Positions 41,521 to 53,700 of a stretch of DNA of 64,000 nucleotides are shown here, one piece after another. Both the position numbers and the translations under genes were made by a program. A model generated the notes under the pieces. That model saw only the letters and a program-made list of their open reading frames with translations, searched no databases and was not told the origin of the DNA. Origin of the DNA: Azolla caroliniana (Eukaryota > Polypodiophyta). The DNA lies in NCBI GenBank assembly GCA_043228905.1, contig JBHGNT010000018.1, positions 5,766,001 to 5,830,000 on the forward strand, given 5' to 3'. Positions within the stretch are counted from its first letter, which is position 1; each line of letters begins with the position of its first letter.

Positions 41521-42568
41521 ATGGAAGAATCGTTTGGCGGCATGTTCAAGCTCACCAGCTCCAACTACTCAGTGTGGAAGTCGAAGATGAGGGATATGCT
41601 GGTGGTCAAAGATTTTTGGTTGTCGGTTCAGTTCGGGGACAAGAGATTGGATAAGATCGATGCCGCGACATGGAAGGTGATGTACATGAAGACGACGGCG
41701 TATATTCGGTGCTTCATCGACATGAGTATGTACAACAATTTCAATGAAGAGAGCAAGGCTCATGAACTCTGGGAGAAGATCGGCATCATGTTCTAGAACA
41801 AGAATGTTGTCAATCCGGTTTTGGTATTCTGGAAGTTAGTGAGGCTCCAGTACCAGGACGGCTCCAGTGTGGCGGAGCACATGAATGCCTTCCAGGGGCT
41901 GATACATCAAGCAACCTCGTTGGAAGTACCTCTCGCCGATGAGGTACTCGCATTGCTCTTGCTCGTTTCCCTCCCGGATAGCTGGGAGACGTTAGTTTTC
42001 ATGCTAGGCAACGCCGGGCCAGAAGGAAAACAGTTGTCCCTAGAAAGGGTAAAATCAAGCTTGCTAGATGAAGAAGCTCGACGAAAGGACCGGGAGTCTG
42101 GAACCGATCCGAAGGCCTTGGTCACGGAAGATGACCACAACCGGGGAAGAGGCCGGTATCGGAGTCCCCAACACCGGGACAAATCGGGGACAAGGTCGAA
42201 GTCAAGGGGGAGGCCCACATGCTTCTATTGCGGGAAGCCGGGACACTTCTAGAAGAACTGTCGACATTTCCGAAAAGAAAAAGAAACCGGCACCACCGAT
42301 TCGAAGAAAAGTTTGGACCGAAATAGTTCAGACCAGAGATGCCCAGATCGGAAAGGAACGTCGGAGATCGCAACAAGTGAAGAAGAACTGATGCTCATCA
42401 CCAAAGAGAATGAGTTAAAGCTTGTCGGCGATGAGACAACGTGGATTGTCGATTCCGGAGCATCGTTCCACCTGACACCGGACCGGAGATGCTTCTCATC
42501 CTACACAACTAGTGATCATGGTTGTGTCCGGATGGGGAATGAAGTGACATGCCGAATTATCGGCATAG
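41521..42568 (+). pseudogene. C2 gag and protease start
   Basis: Starts at the ATG at 41521. Gag: MEESFGGMFKLTSSNYSVWK, LDKIDAATWKVMYMKTTAYI, a stop at 41794-41796 after IGIMF, then UBN2 (DGSSVAEHMNAFQGLIHQ, LLVSLPDSWETLV) and a CCHC knuckle CFYCGKPGHF*KNC with a stop inside. Protease: TTWIVDSGASFHLTPDRRCF with the catalytic DSGA intact, ending at the CATAG duplication (42564-42568) where G2 enters. Confidence 0.88.
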
Positions 42569-43049
42569 TGTCAAGACTGAGAGAGAGAAAGAGAGAGAAA
42601 GAGAGAGAAAGAGAGATAGAGAGATAATTGAACGAGAATTATTATATTGAAGTGTAAAATGGATTACAAAGAGTAGGCTACAAAATGGCGTTGAACCAAT
42701 TTAGGTTTGGGATGGGTGGTAGATCCCTATTTATAAGTAATAGAGAACACTCTAGAATATTCTAGGTTATCCTAGAATGTAGAGTAATCTAGAAGATCTC
42801 TAGAGTATTCTAGAAGGTTCTAGTGATATAGAACACTCTAGAATATTCTAGGTCATTCTAGAATGTAGAGTAATATAGAATATTCCTATGATATTAGATT
42901 TCCTATTCTAAAAACTATACATATAAGAATATTAATACAATGGCTAAGGATTTGACATGTGTACAACAAGGTTGTGGGTTCAAATCCTTTCGAGTCATAA
43001 TGTGAGTGTCATGATCCTTTCGATGCATGATGTGAGTGTTATCATGACA
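42569..43049 (-). repeat. 3' LTR of G2 with heat-shock-like arrays
   Basis: 481 bp; minus strand TGTCATGATAACACTCAC... at 43049. Contains (GAGA)n near its transcribed end, a TATA box (CTTATAAATAG, plus-strand 42728-42738), repeated TTCTAGAA clusters (42745-42866) and a tRNA-like block CAATGGCTAAGG...GGTTCAAATCC (42940-42987). Confidence 0.88.
42745..42866 (-). promoter_or_regulatory. Clustered heat-shock-element-like arrays
   Basis: Several overlapping arrays of alternating GAA/TTC: GAA-ca-cTC-ta-GAA-ta-TTC at 42745-42762, TTC-ta-GAA-gg-TTC at 42808-42820, GAA-ca-cTC-ta-GAA-ta-TTC at 42831-42848, TTC-ta-GAA at 42857-42864. They lie immediately upstream of the TATA box on the transcribed strand. 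Confidence 0.6.
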
Positions 43050-43062
43050 CTATCCCCCTTCT

Positions 43063-44575
43063 TCGACGACACGGGTCGTAGGGTTTGTATTAGGACCTGG
43101 TTTATAAGGATATTGGCGATGAAATGCATTGACGAGTTCTGCAGCATTGGAAAGATTTGTGACAGGTTCCCAAGTTCGATCATTGGGGGTATAGCCTAGC
43201 CAATCGACTAGCTAATATAGCTTGTTGTGCACGATTTTAGAATCGAGAATGGCAGCAACTTGAAATTCAGGCCCGTCCAAGAACTCGACAGGTGGGGGGG
43301 GTGTCGTAAGACGGCCCGGAATTGAACTTGTAGTATAAGGTTCCAAAAGGGATACATGAAACACCGGATGAAGATGCATGTGTAGAGGGAGGTCAAGACA
43401 AAATGCATCACTTATCTTACCAGTGATCATGTAAGGGCCAAAACGTTGGTAATCCAATTTACTACAAGGTCGAGTGGTCTTGATGTTGTGTTGGAGAAGC
43501 CATACATGATCCCCAATGCGGAACTTTTTTTAGGAGTCTAGAAGATGACGATCAGCAAGCCTCTTGTGTGTAAATTGAGCATCGTGCAAATTGTGGAGAA
43601 TGTTAGCTTGAATTTCTTGGAGGCGACTAAGACGATCCTTGGCAGCAAGGTTGGTAGGAACGTCTGGATGCACATTCATCGTCCACCGAGGATGATAGCC
43701 CGTATTTGCGAAAAATGGGGAATATCCTGTAGAAGAATGGGTTGAGTTGTTGTAAGCGAATTTCGCCAGGTGCAAAAAATCAACCCAATCATCTTGTTGA
43801 TAATTGATGAAACAACGAATATATTGTTCTGATGTCTAGTTGGTACGCTCAGTTTGGCCATTTGTTTCGGGATGCTAGCCCAAAGAAAGCTTAACTGAAA
43901 TGTGGAGAAGTTTGAACATGTGTTTCCAAAACTTTGAGATGAATTGTGGACCACGATCACTAATTATATCATCCGGCAAACCATGATGCTTAAATACCTC
44001 CCACATAACAAGATCAACCGCCTCTTGACTAGTAATCGACTTTGTACATGGAAAGAAATGTGCCATTTTGGTAAATAGATTAACCATTGTGAGAATTGCA
44101 TCAAAACCTTTTGAATTTGGGATATCAGTAATGAAGTCCAAGGATATAGACTTCCAAGGAGTTTCCGGAATGGGAAGTGGTTGTAGTAAGCCATAGGATC
44201 GGTGACGAGAATTCTTTGATCAACAACATATATCACAGCTCCGAACATACTCCTCAACAAAATGACGAAGGTGAGGCCACCAATAGCGTCGAGAAATTAA
44301 TTCTAGAGTCTTGCGAACTCCAAAATGACCAGCCATTGGTGAGTGATGGCCATGTTGTAAAACTTGTAGCCATGGGGGACCACCAGGAACATACAATAGA
44401 TTTTGTCGAAATAGAAAACCACCATGCCAATAGAACTGACAATAGTCATTACGAGGATTGTTCGACCGTGAGCAAGAAGCACGATCCGGGCTGATATGAT
44501 CCAAAACATCCTTGGCGAAATCATCAGTGGCCATATGATCTCGAATGGAATCAAGAAGAGTGGAATTTTGAAGAT
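43063..44575 (-). pseudogene. G2 integrase and chromodomain
   Basis: Minus strand: the H-H-C-C zinc region (HHSPMAGHFGVRKTLELIS, YVRSCDICC), core (GFDAILTMVNLFTKMAHFFP, HGLPDDIISDRGPQFISKFW), FAYNNSTHSSTGYSPFFA, C-terminal GPYMITGKISDAFCLDLP and HPVFHVSLLEPY, chromodomain-like ILDSKIVHNKLYQLVDWLGY...DRTWEPV. Stops and frameshifts present. A polypurine tract (AAGAAGGGGGATAG, 43050-43063) separates it from the LTR. Close relative of the element at 3183-4328. Confidence 0.85.
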
Positions 44576-44828
44576 TTGTTATGGTATTCTAGAAGGTTCT
44601 AGTGGTATAGAACACTCTAGAATATTCTAGGTCATTCTAGAATGTAGAGTAATATAGAATATTCCTATGATATTAGATTTCATATTCTAAAAACTATACA
44701 TATAAGAATGTTAATACAATGGTTAAGGATTTGACATGTGTACAACAAGGTCGTGGGTTCAAATCCTTTCGATTCATAATGTGAGTTTCATGATCCTTTC
44801 GATGCATGATGTGAGTGTTATCATGACA

Positions 44829-46005
44829 CATAGGAGATGTGATGTTGACGACATTAACCGGATGCAAGGTACTGCTTAAGGATGTCTGACACGTTCTGAA
44901 GGTTCGACTGAACTTGATATCAGCCTGCCTGCTAGAGGATGAAGGCTACACGGGTAGCATTCGGAACGGAGTTATGAAGATTAGCAAAGGGAGTCTAATA
45001 TTGGCTCGGGCCCATAAGATCAACACATTGTACTTGATGAATGCCCAGATATGTCGAGAAGAAGTGAATGAAGCATTCCACACTGCCGGTGAGCTATGGC
45101 ACAAAAGACTGTATCACATGAGTGAGAAGGGGATAAAGAGTCTTGCCGAAGACAACTTCATTCCAGTGAAGGAAATGCAGCTTGAGAAGTGTACCGATTG
45201 CTTGGCTGGCAAGCAAAACCGAACCTCCTTCCGATCAAGGCCACCGATGAGACGGAATGCACTATTGGAGCTGATGTGTACCGATGTGTGTTAAGTGGAC
45301 ACGAAGTCACATGCCGGAGTGTAATACTTCGTGACGTTTATAGACAACCACAACCAGAAGCTGTAGGTCTCACCGTTGAAGACGAAGGACTAGGTGCTAT
45401 CCATCTTCAAGGAACTCCATGCGAGAGTGGAAAGAGAAACCGACTAGAAGTTGAAGGCGGTTCGAGCAGATAACTGACGAGAATATCGGGGGCAGTTTGA
45501 GGAGAACTACCGGTCGAAGGGAATCTAGCTCGAATTCACAGTGCCGAAGACACCCGAATTGAACGGGTTGGCTGAACGGATGAACCGGACCATAATGGAG
45601 AGAGTCTGGAGCATGCCAGCACATGCAAAGTTACCCAAGACGTTTTGGGCTAAGGCATTGACGACAGCGACTTATGTGATAAATAGATCACCCTCAGTAC
45701 CCTTGGAAGGAGACTCACCTCAGAAAGTATGGACCGGTAAAGATGTATCTTACCGACATCTGAAGGTGTTCGGGTGTCTTGCATACGTGCATGTGGCGAA
45801 GGAAAAGAGAGCTAAGCTAGATCCGAAGTCCCGTCCATGCATATTCCTTGGATACAGCGATGATGAGTTCAATTACCGGGTGTGGGATCTGGTCGACAAA
45901 AAGGTGTTTCGGAGTCGTGACATAATGTTCATGGAAGACAAGACCATTGCCGATTGGGAGTCGGAGAAGAAGGTGACGAACTCCGGATCATCCAATGAAA
46001 ACTAG
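44829..46005 (+). pseudogene. C2 protease end, GAG-pre-integrase and integrase
   Basis: Resumes after G2: GDVMLTTLTGCKVLLKDV, LISACLLEDEGYTGSIRNG, ELWHKRLYHMSEKGIKSLAE, EKCTDCLAGKQNRTSF, then a frameshifted integrase core (about 45290-45540) and an intact C-terminal part PKTPELNGLAERMNRTIMER, LPKTFWAKALTTATYVIN, DVSYRHLKVFGCLAYVHVAK, ending at a stop at 46003. Confidence 0.88.
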
Positions 46006-47795
46006 CTTGCGGACAAAAGGATATACCCGGATGAAAACCGGATGATGCTCGACGAACCAGCCGATTACGGACAAGAAACTGAACCGACCGAAGAAGAAGA
46101 AGAAGGAGACACTGGAACCAGACAAGATCCCGAATCGGATGAGGATGAAGAACAGACGGAGGAACCAGTACTCAGAAACCAAGGACGGAGATATCCTCTC
46201 CGAGAGAGAAGAGCCCCCTGGAGATTTCCGGATGCAGAGCATGTGTTCCTAACCGATGAGGGAGAGCCGAAAAGCTTCAAAGAAGCAAAGAGAGACACGC
46301 ACAGCCGCAAGTGGTTGAGTGTCATGTAGGATGAGATGGATTCCCTACATGAGAACCACACATATGAACTAATGGAGTTGCTGAAAGGGAAGAGAGTACT
46401 CCGGAACAAGTGGGTGTACAAGCTGAAACCGGGAGATGCCGGAAACCCACCGAGATACAAAGCCTGGATCGTGGCGAAGGGTTTCCAACAACAGAAGGGA
46501 GTAGATTTCGACGAGATCTTTGCCCCCGTAGTAAAGATGACATCCATCCAAACAATATTGGGCATAACGGCAAGTATGGACCTCGAGGTAGAGCAACTGG
46601 ACGTGAAGACGGCATTCCTCCATGGTGACCTCGAAGAGGAGATCTACATGCATCAACCAGAAGGATTTGAGAAGAAAGGAAAGGAGCACCTGGTGTGCCA
46701 GCTGAAGAAGAGCCTATACGGACTGAAGCAAGCTCCCTGGCAATGGTATCGGAAGTTCGACTCCTTCATGATCGACCAAGGGTACCACAAGACGTAGGCT
46801 GATCACTGCATGTTTGTGAAGAAATTTGACGAAGGAGACTTCTTGATACTCCTCCTATATGTGGATGATATGATGATCGTCGGACGAGACCAAGACAAGA
46901 TTCAGATGCTGAAGAAGGCTCTGAACCGGACCTTCTCAATGAAAGACTTGGGTTCGGCAAGAAAGATATTGGGAATGCACATCATCTGAAACCGGTCGAA
47001 GAAGCTGTTGTGGTTGTCATATGAGAAGTATGTGACAAAGGTGCTTCAACGGTTCAACATGTCAGACGCGAAACTGGTCGGATCAACGCTTCCGGGAAAC
47101 TGCAAGCTATCCAAAAAACAAAGGTCGAGGACAAAGGCAGAGAAAATGGATATGATGAAGATTCCATATGCCTCTACCGTTGGAAGCTTGATGTATGTGA
47201 TTGTATGTACCCGGCCGGATATCGGATATGCAGTTGGAGTGGTAAACCGGTTCATGAGCAATCCCGGAAGAGAGCATTGGAACGCAGTCAAGTGGATACT
47301 CCAGTATTTGAAGGACACCACGAGTATGTGCCTCTGGTTCGGCTCCAATAATCCCCAACTTGGCGGATTCACAAATTCAAATATGTCGGCTGATGCGGAT
47401 ACCAGCCGGTCTACATCCGGATATGTCATGACCTATGCAGGAGGAGCTGTCTCTTGGTAGTCGAGGCTGCAGAAGACGGTTGCGTTGTCAACCACGGAGG
47501 CGGAGTACATGGCAGTTGTAGAAGCCGGCAAGGAGATAATATGGATGAAGGACTTCATCGGAGAGCTAGGAATCCAACAGGAGGAATACCGACTCTACTA
47601 CGACAGTCAAAGTGCCATCCACCTTGCAAAGAACATAGCCTACAATTCCCGAACGAAACATATCCAACGGAGATACCACTAGATCCGGGAGAGAGCAGAA
47701 GATCAAGAGTTTGTGTTGACGAAGATCCACACGAAGGAGAACGGGTTGGACATGCTGACCAAGGTGCTGACAACTGACAAGTTGGACGCGTGCTG
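46006..47795 (+). pseudogene. C2 reverse transcriptase and RNase H
   Basis: Linker with an acidic stretch (ETEPTEEEEEGDTGTR), RT: NKWVYKLKPGDAGNPPRYKA, GVDFDEIFAPVVKMTSIQT, QLDVKTAFLHGDLEEEIYMH, LYGLKQAPWQWYRKFDSFM, LLYVDDMMIVGRD; RNase H: DADTSRSTSGYVMTYAGGAV, ALSTTEAEYMAVVEAGKEI, QSAIHLAKNIAYNSRTKHI. Stops at 46327, 46796, 46987, 47458 and 47680. Confidence 0.9.
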
Positions 47796-47845
47796 AACGC
47801 GGATCGGGCTGACGAGACATCCCATGCCGGAGTGAAGGGGGAGAT

Positions 47846-48367
47846 TGTTGGGAAATTGGTCTCTCCGGATGGGATCCGGTGATGAATAAAAAGGAGCTGG
47901 TGAGAGCTGGAAGAGATCCAGGAACAAGAGGGGACCGGTGAGAACCGGAAAAGAAGACATATCTATAAATATGTTTTTGAGCAAGCCTATTGAGGCTATA
48001 TTTGTAAATAGCCCTAAGTTCATATAAGTATAAATATGACTTAGGGCAATCACTTTAAAAGGTGTAGAGTGTGTAGTGGTCATACTGTTGTAACTGTTGT
48101 ATAGAGATAGCGACAGAGAGAGAGAGTGTGTGAGATACAAAGAGATACTCTGTTGTAACCGTCGGTTGGTGATGATGCAGAGCTCGAGGTCATTGCCTCC
48201 GAGGCTGTAATTGTACCTCTCCACTATAGTGATAGTTGGAGTCCGTGGGCTCCCATGGTTTTTCCCTATTTGGGTTTTCCACATAAACATTTCTGTGTTC
48301 TTCATTCTCATAGAAGTGATTCAAGACTCGGTTGTGACCGAGCAATATTCCGCGCTAATACTCTACA
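47846..48367 (+). repeat. 3' LTR of C2
   Basis: 522 bp, preceded by the polypurine tract GTGAAGGGGGAGAT, followed by the GTATT duplication. Confidence 0.9.
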
Positions 48368-48775
48368 GTATTGTTGTAAGAAGGGCCACCGAGAAGAAGA
48401 TTGCTAGAAGAAGCAGGCTGATTTGGGCAGGAATGAGTCAAAAAGCCGACAGAGATCTCATTAAGCCTGCAACACAGGATGTTCGCTAAGTGATCCCACA
48501 TTTGTATTGAAGCATTGTTCAAATTCCATGGAAGCAAGCACCTCTAAGCAAGAAGAGGTGTGGTACTTCGACTTCGGTGCCTCTAATCATATGAAGAACC
48601 ATGAAGAATGGTTCACGAGCTTACAGGAGCCTGAATAGTTGGGATACGACACAATCCACACCATCGAGCACATAGGAGATGTATCTCTGAGCCATGTCGG
48701 CCAAAGGGGTTGCATGAAGAATGTCTTTCATGTGCCACCGATCACTAAGAACCTGGTGTCAGTTGGCCAAATCAA
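48368..48775 (+). pseudogene. Copia C1 gag zinc knuckle and protease
   Basis: Plus strand: YCCKKGHREEDC (CCHC knuckle) joined to C1 gag across the C2 insertion, then a protease region VWYFDFGASNHMKNHEEWFT, in which the catalytic D of D-SGA is retained only as DFGAS, and KNVFHVPPITKNLVSVGQI. Ends abruptly at 48776 against an inverted copia fragment. No LTR of C1 is in the window. Confidence 0.8.
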
Positions 48776-49290
48776 TCATCTTTCTCCAAATCTCCATGCA
48801 AAAAAGCAGTTTTGACATCCAACTTCTCCACTTCTAGATCCACGCTAGCGGCTATGCTCAACACCATCCTTATGGATGTCATTTTTACAACCCGGGCACA
48901 TATTTCATCGAAGTCCACACCCTTTTTCTACTAAAAGCCCTCCACCACAATGCGGACTTTGAATCGGGGTAGATTTCCACCTTCTCCTAGCTTCAATTTG
49001 TAGACCCACTTATTCTAGAGTGCCTTCTTACTTTCTGGTAACTCAGTCAACTCGTACGTGTGGTTCTCATACAAGGAATTCATCTCGACTTGCATGACAT
49101 GTAACCACTCTTTGTTGTGGGCATCTCTCTTAGTTTCCTCGAAGCTTTCTGGATTCCCCTCATCGGTTAAGAGAACATATTCTTTTTCCAAAAATCTACA
49201 CGGGGACCTTTTGTCTCTCAATGGGTATCTCCTGCCTTGGTTCTCATCAGTTGGCTCTACATCATTCTCTTTTACCGGTGTCGTGAAGTT
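48776..49290 (-). pseudogene. Copia C6 reverse transcriptase, N-terminal part
   Basis: Minus strand: LEKEYVLLTDEGNPESFEET, NKWVYKLKLGEGGNLPRFKV, VDFDEICARVVKMTSIRMV, LDVKTAFLHGDLEK. Several stops. Cut at 48776. Same family as C2 and C3. Confidence 0.82.
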
Positions 49291-50224
49291 ATTGCTTCAT
49301 GATGTCAAAACAATGTCAAAAATCTATAGAAAGAAATTTTCTATATGGAGCTTGTGACGAGGAACATGTGCAAATTTTCGGTTCGTGAATTGGAGTTTAG
49401 GAGCCCAAGATACAAGCTTCAGAAGGATTAATGTTACTTGGGACACAAATATAATTATGTCAAAAGGGGGAGTCAAAATTAAATGAGGGCTATTTCTATA
49501 ATTTCTCAAATGTACAACTACAAAATCAAATTTGTAGAATCAATAAATAAAATAATAGTAAATAAAAATAAATAAATCAAATAAAAAAATACCAACCACC
49601 TACATGAGGTGGTTTGTCAACCGCCTCAAAAAGGTGGTAGGGTGGTTGACCACCCTATATAAGCCCCGCCCATGGTGGCTAAAGGGGAGGAAGGGGAAGA
49701 AGGAGAAGATGAAGAAGGAAAAGCGAGTCAAGAAGCTCGCGTGGTTGTGGGATGCAAAGCTCGCCAAAGAAGATGGTGGCCTGCATAAATGAAGACAATC
49801 GTTAAAGAAAAGAAAAGAAATACAAGAAAAGGAAGAGGGTGAAGTGGTGGGTCTCAAATGCCTCCTTGTAAACAAAAGGTCATGAGTTTGAATCCTTTTA
49901 GAACAATTGATGATTCTTTTGGTAATCAAATTTAGTATGTATAAAGTGAAAGAGAAAGACAAACAAATAGAAACCAAAGAGATTGAAGTGATCTATCTCA
50001 AATGCTTCTTCTCAAATAAGGTTCGTGAGTTCAAGTCTTGCCAAGTAACTTTTGGCAAATAAATATTGTAAGTGGTTGTTTTACAAATAAAATTCTTTTC
50101 GCGTCTTGCCTTCTCGGCTTCTTGTCATCGCACCATCTGCAATTACGCCTTGTCACCCCGATCATCCCTGAGTCAAAGAACCCCGGCGGTTGTGACACAC
50201 AACCACAATCTTCTCGACACAGGC
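49291..50224. repeat. Unclassified insertion within C6
   Basis: Separates the C6 RT (left) from its integrase (right). Has a promoter-like CACCCTATATAAGCCCC (about 49651) following short inverted GGTGGTTGACCACC sequence, and two tRNA-like blocks (TCTCAAATGCCTCCTTGTAA...GAGTTTGAATCC near 49850-49900 and TCTCAAATGCTTCTTC...GAGTTCAAGTC near 49990-50040). Probably an LTR or a non-autonomous element; ends not found. Confidence 0.45.
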
Positions 50225-50735
50225 TCCGAGTTCGAGTCCAATTTGGATCCCTATCCAGTCGGTTGCCTTCCAGACGATCCGGATCCAACTTCTAGATGCC
50301 TTTCAGGCAATCTTGCTTGTCCATTATGTTCTTCGGCTAACATCCGGCTTTCGGCCAGCTGGGTGTGTATATCATCCGATTGTTCTCTTCCGGTCGGTTA
50401 GGAGGATGTTCCCGTCTTCTCCGTCTCCCAATCGGCAATAGTCTTTTCTTCCATGAAGACTATATCCCGACTCTTGATGACCTTCTTGTCAATTAGGTCC
50501 CACAGTCGGTAATCGAATTCATCTTCATCGTACCCCAAGAAAATAAATGGTCGGCTTTTAGGATACAATTTTCCTCTCTGATCCTTGGCAACATGCACAT
50601 ATGATAAGCAACCAAATACCCTTAGATGCCGGTATGACACATCTTTGCCCGTGCACACCCTCTGTGGGACATCAACATCTAATGGGACCGAGGGAGACCT
50701 GTTTATGACGTGAACAACTGTCATACCGACTTTGT
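50225..50735 (-). pseudogene. Copia C6 integrase C-terminus and linker
   Basis: Minus strand: TVVHVINRSPSVPLDVDVPQ, VSYRHLRVFGCLSYVHVAKD, PFIFLGYDEDEFDYRLWDL, VFMEEKTIADWETEKTGTS. Clean over about 105 residues, then a stop. Confidence 0.85.
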
Positions 50736-53700
50736 AAACCTAGTGTCAAGATGTTGTTGTAGGTACCATTTTTGAATAATATAGTTGTATTTTGGTGTGC
50801 CCCACAGTTTCCTCTCTCTCTACATTTGTTAATCTTTGTCTTGGAGTCTGTCTTTGTTTAATCTTGATTAATCTGTCTTGATCCTTCATCTTGTTAGTCT
50901 ATTGATATATATTGTTGGTTTTGCACCCTTACCTTCACGACCTCATCTCCAACATAAGGTATATGGTAGTCTGAATCCATTGGCTAACAATTTGGTGTGG
51001 AGACAAAACTTTGCCAATACATAGACATACTGCTCTTGGTGTTGCACACCTCGAGATTGTTCAATTGTCTATTGTCTTGTGAACAAGATGATGAAAAACA
51101 ATTGTCAACTACCTCAAGTTATTGATGTGTATGTTAACTACCAACATGAAATCTAATCACATATTTTCACAATTAACACTTATCACAAGATACTAAAAGA
51201 TTCAACAACGCTTAATCAATGGTGAAAAGAAATTACAAATAAGTAAGACATCACCAAAATGTCCCAACTTTGATTATCTACTTCTATGAGTAGTACAAAG
51301 GTGAAAGCTTACAATCTTTAAGAGATTAAGACTTTTTCTTAAAAGAGGATTATTTCAGAGTAGAGTGAGGATAAGATGAGAGAAATGAAGAGTCTATATA
51401 AAAAGTTTGCATTGTACCCTTTATAATTTCTTTATACTGTACATAATTATATATGTGTGTTTTCAGAATAGTAACCCATTTTATACATTTACTTTTATAC
51501 ACTTTTGGTGTTGAATGTGCATCCACTTTTGATCTTTTCTAGGTTTTCCCAACATCTAATAGGGACCTCTATATTTTCGAACCCATGCATTTGGAGTGAG
51601 ATGCCTAGTTGCTATCTAATGGAGATAGTCGGTGTTTGTAAAGAGAATGGTTGGTTGAAGCGAGAATAATTAGCTAGAGGTAACCATCGCACATATGAGA
51701 ATGCAAAGCTACATGTAGAGAATGGGAACATTAAGCTCACACACAAGAGCTTCTTGTTGGAGCTCTGGGGTAAACATAAAAACTTGGAGAGATATTGGGG
51801 TTTACTATAAAGAGCAAGTAACTAGAGATGAGAGTCACAAAGAGTTACTTGGGGAGAATGGAGCCATTTGCACATGTGACATCCAACATTGCATCTGTTA
51901 TTAGTGTGATCAAATAATCCAATGTTGACCTCCATAATCTATATTCCTAAGGTAGTTTGAATAATTGTTCCCAACATTGAATCTTACTATCTACAAAAAC
52001 ATATGAATAAGTCCTCTCTATCTATAACTTCTAGTGTTTCCTTATATGTTTTTGCTATGATTTGACTTAATTAAGTAATAAATTCTCATTGCATATGAAG
52101 TGTTTGATCTTGTGGCTATCATAATATACATGAAGCTGAAATCTGGGCCACAATAAGTTGGTATCACAATAAATCCAAACCAAATAGCATTGCCCATTTA
52201 GTTCTTTAGGATGGCAACTAATAAACAAACAAAGCATTGAGTGTGCATTGTAAATGTTTAAAGACAAGTTCAATTAATGCAGAATTAACACTATTACAAA
52301 ACATCATTGTATCATTAAGTTAAAATTATTTTGGACTTTACTACATTATAGCAATTATCTCAAGCTACCATTTTACACATAGAGCTAGACATGGCCACGA
52401 AAATGTGGACAACACGCGTAAGAATTTGGAAATGTTGCAACCATACAAATATATATGGACTATGTGTCAAATTAAGGATAGACATAGGCACACACATAAA
52501 TTACCTATTCAGTTGTGCCTTCTTTGATCCTTGCCTGCTCTTGGTAATTTGAGTCTCCTTTTCAGAGAATTGCAACATTTATTAGTGAACTTCTTGAGCA
52601 ATAAGAAGCACTAAATTCCCAATTAATACATGAATATATTTCAATTTTTGCTGCCATAGGACATATTTGACCCCTAATTATGATAATAAAAGCAATTTGT
52701 CTCTCAAAACAAGGGTAAGCACAGCAATTACAAAAGGTCAATTACTTCATATCCTTCCAAAAAAGCAAATTCAATCATGGCCCACATTTCGATTGGTAGA
52801 TTTGTCCACAAATGTGTGTAATCTACACCAAAAGTGGGATGCACATTCAACACCAATTCATTGTTTGTCCTCACATGGGAATAGGTTATCTCAAAATACA
52901 AGAATGAGCTCAACACCTCAATATTGCATGAATTATGAAAGTAGTGAGTGGAGTTACAAGTGTACTTATTTTAACATTCTCTAGCATATTGAGAACCTTG
53001 GAAGCTAGAACTCATATTATCTCTTGAAAATGTAATAATCATGATCGAGATGTTGAGATAGATTGTGGGCATGAGATCATGTCCTTTCCACAAACATTTC
53101 TTATGGATAACCCAAAATGCATAACATCCAGAGATGTAATACAAGATAGAAACTTTGGATTGTCTTCCAAATTGGGAATCATGGTGGCACTACAATCACA
53201 GAGAAGAAACAAGAATGATTAAAAAGCCCTAAATAACCACAAACAAAGACAAGCTTAGAATATGTAAGGTACACAAAACCACTTCTTCCAACATTACAGA
53301 TAGAAGAACACAATGGATCATACTATCACACTTATCAAATGAAATGCGTAGGAGAAAATTTCACAAATCTATATTGTTATAGTTGAAGGAGAGTGTTTTC
53401 ATGGCATTGCATACTCTAAGCTAGTTCATGTTGTCAATGGTCATAGAGAGGGAAAACAAGATTGTCTGCAATATATGGCATACCCAAAAGGAGGTTGAGA
53501 TCACAGTGTCTATCTACTACACATATGTTTGTGCAAGTGATACACAAGCTATGAGAGATGGAAGGTGTGCCAAGTGCATGGTAGGTACACAAGTATGAAT
53601 GGAGCATATTTAACACTTAGCAAGTGATCACAATGTTAGCTACACATGTTTGTGCAAGTGATATACACAACTTGGAAGAGAAGGAAAGTGTGTTGAGTGC

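Larger units (their letters stand above)
42569..44828 (-). mobile_element. Gypsy G2 (chromovirus), internally deleted, in C2
   Basis: Flanked by exact CATAG duplications (42564-42568 and 44829-44833). Complete 3' LTR on the left (42569-43049); only the first 247 bp of the 5' LTR on the right (44582-44828). A single deletion removed the rest of the 5' LTR, gag, protease, RT and RNase H, leaving integrase and chromodomain (43063-44575). Confidence 0.9.
40973..48367 (+). mobile_element. Copia element C2
   Basis: A full plus-strand copia: 5' LTR 40973-41492, primer site, gag, protease, integrase, RT, RNase H, polypurine tract (47832-47845), 3' LTR 47846-48367. The target duplication GTATT (40968-40972 and 48368-48372) is exact. 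Gypsy G2 is inserted in its protease region. Several stops. By eye the two LTRs differ at a few per cent of positions. Confidence 0.92.

Noticed and set aside
52667-52984. ORFs on both strands, including minus 52728-52916 with TYSHVRTNNELVLNVHPTFG
   Set aside because: Looks protein-like but short, with no recognised family and no splice context; kept only as a remark in the intergenic entry.
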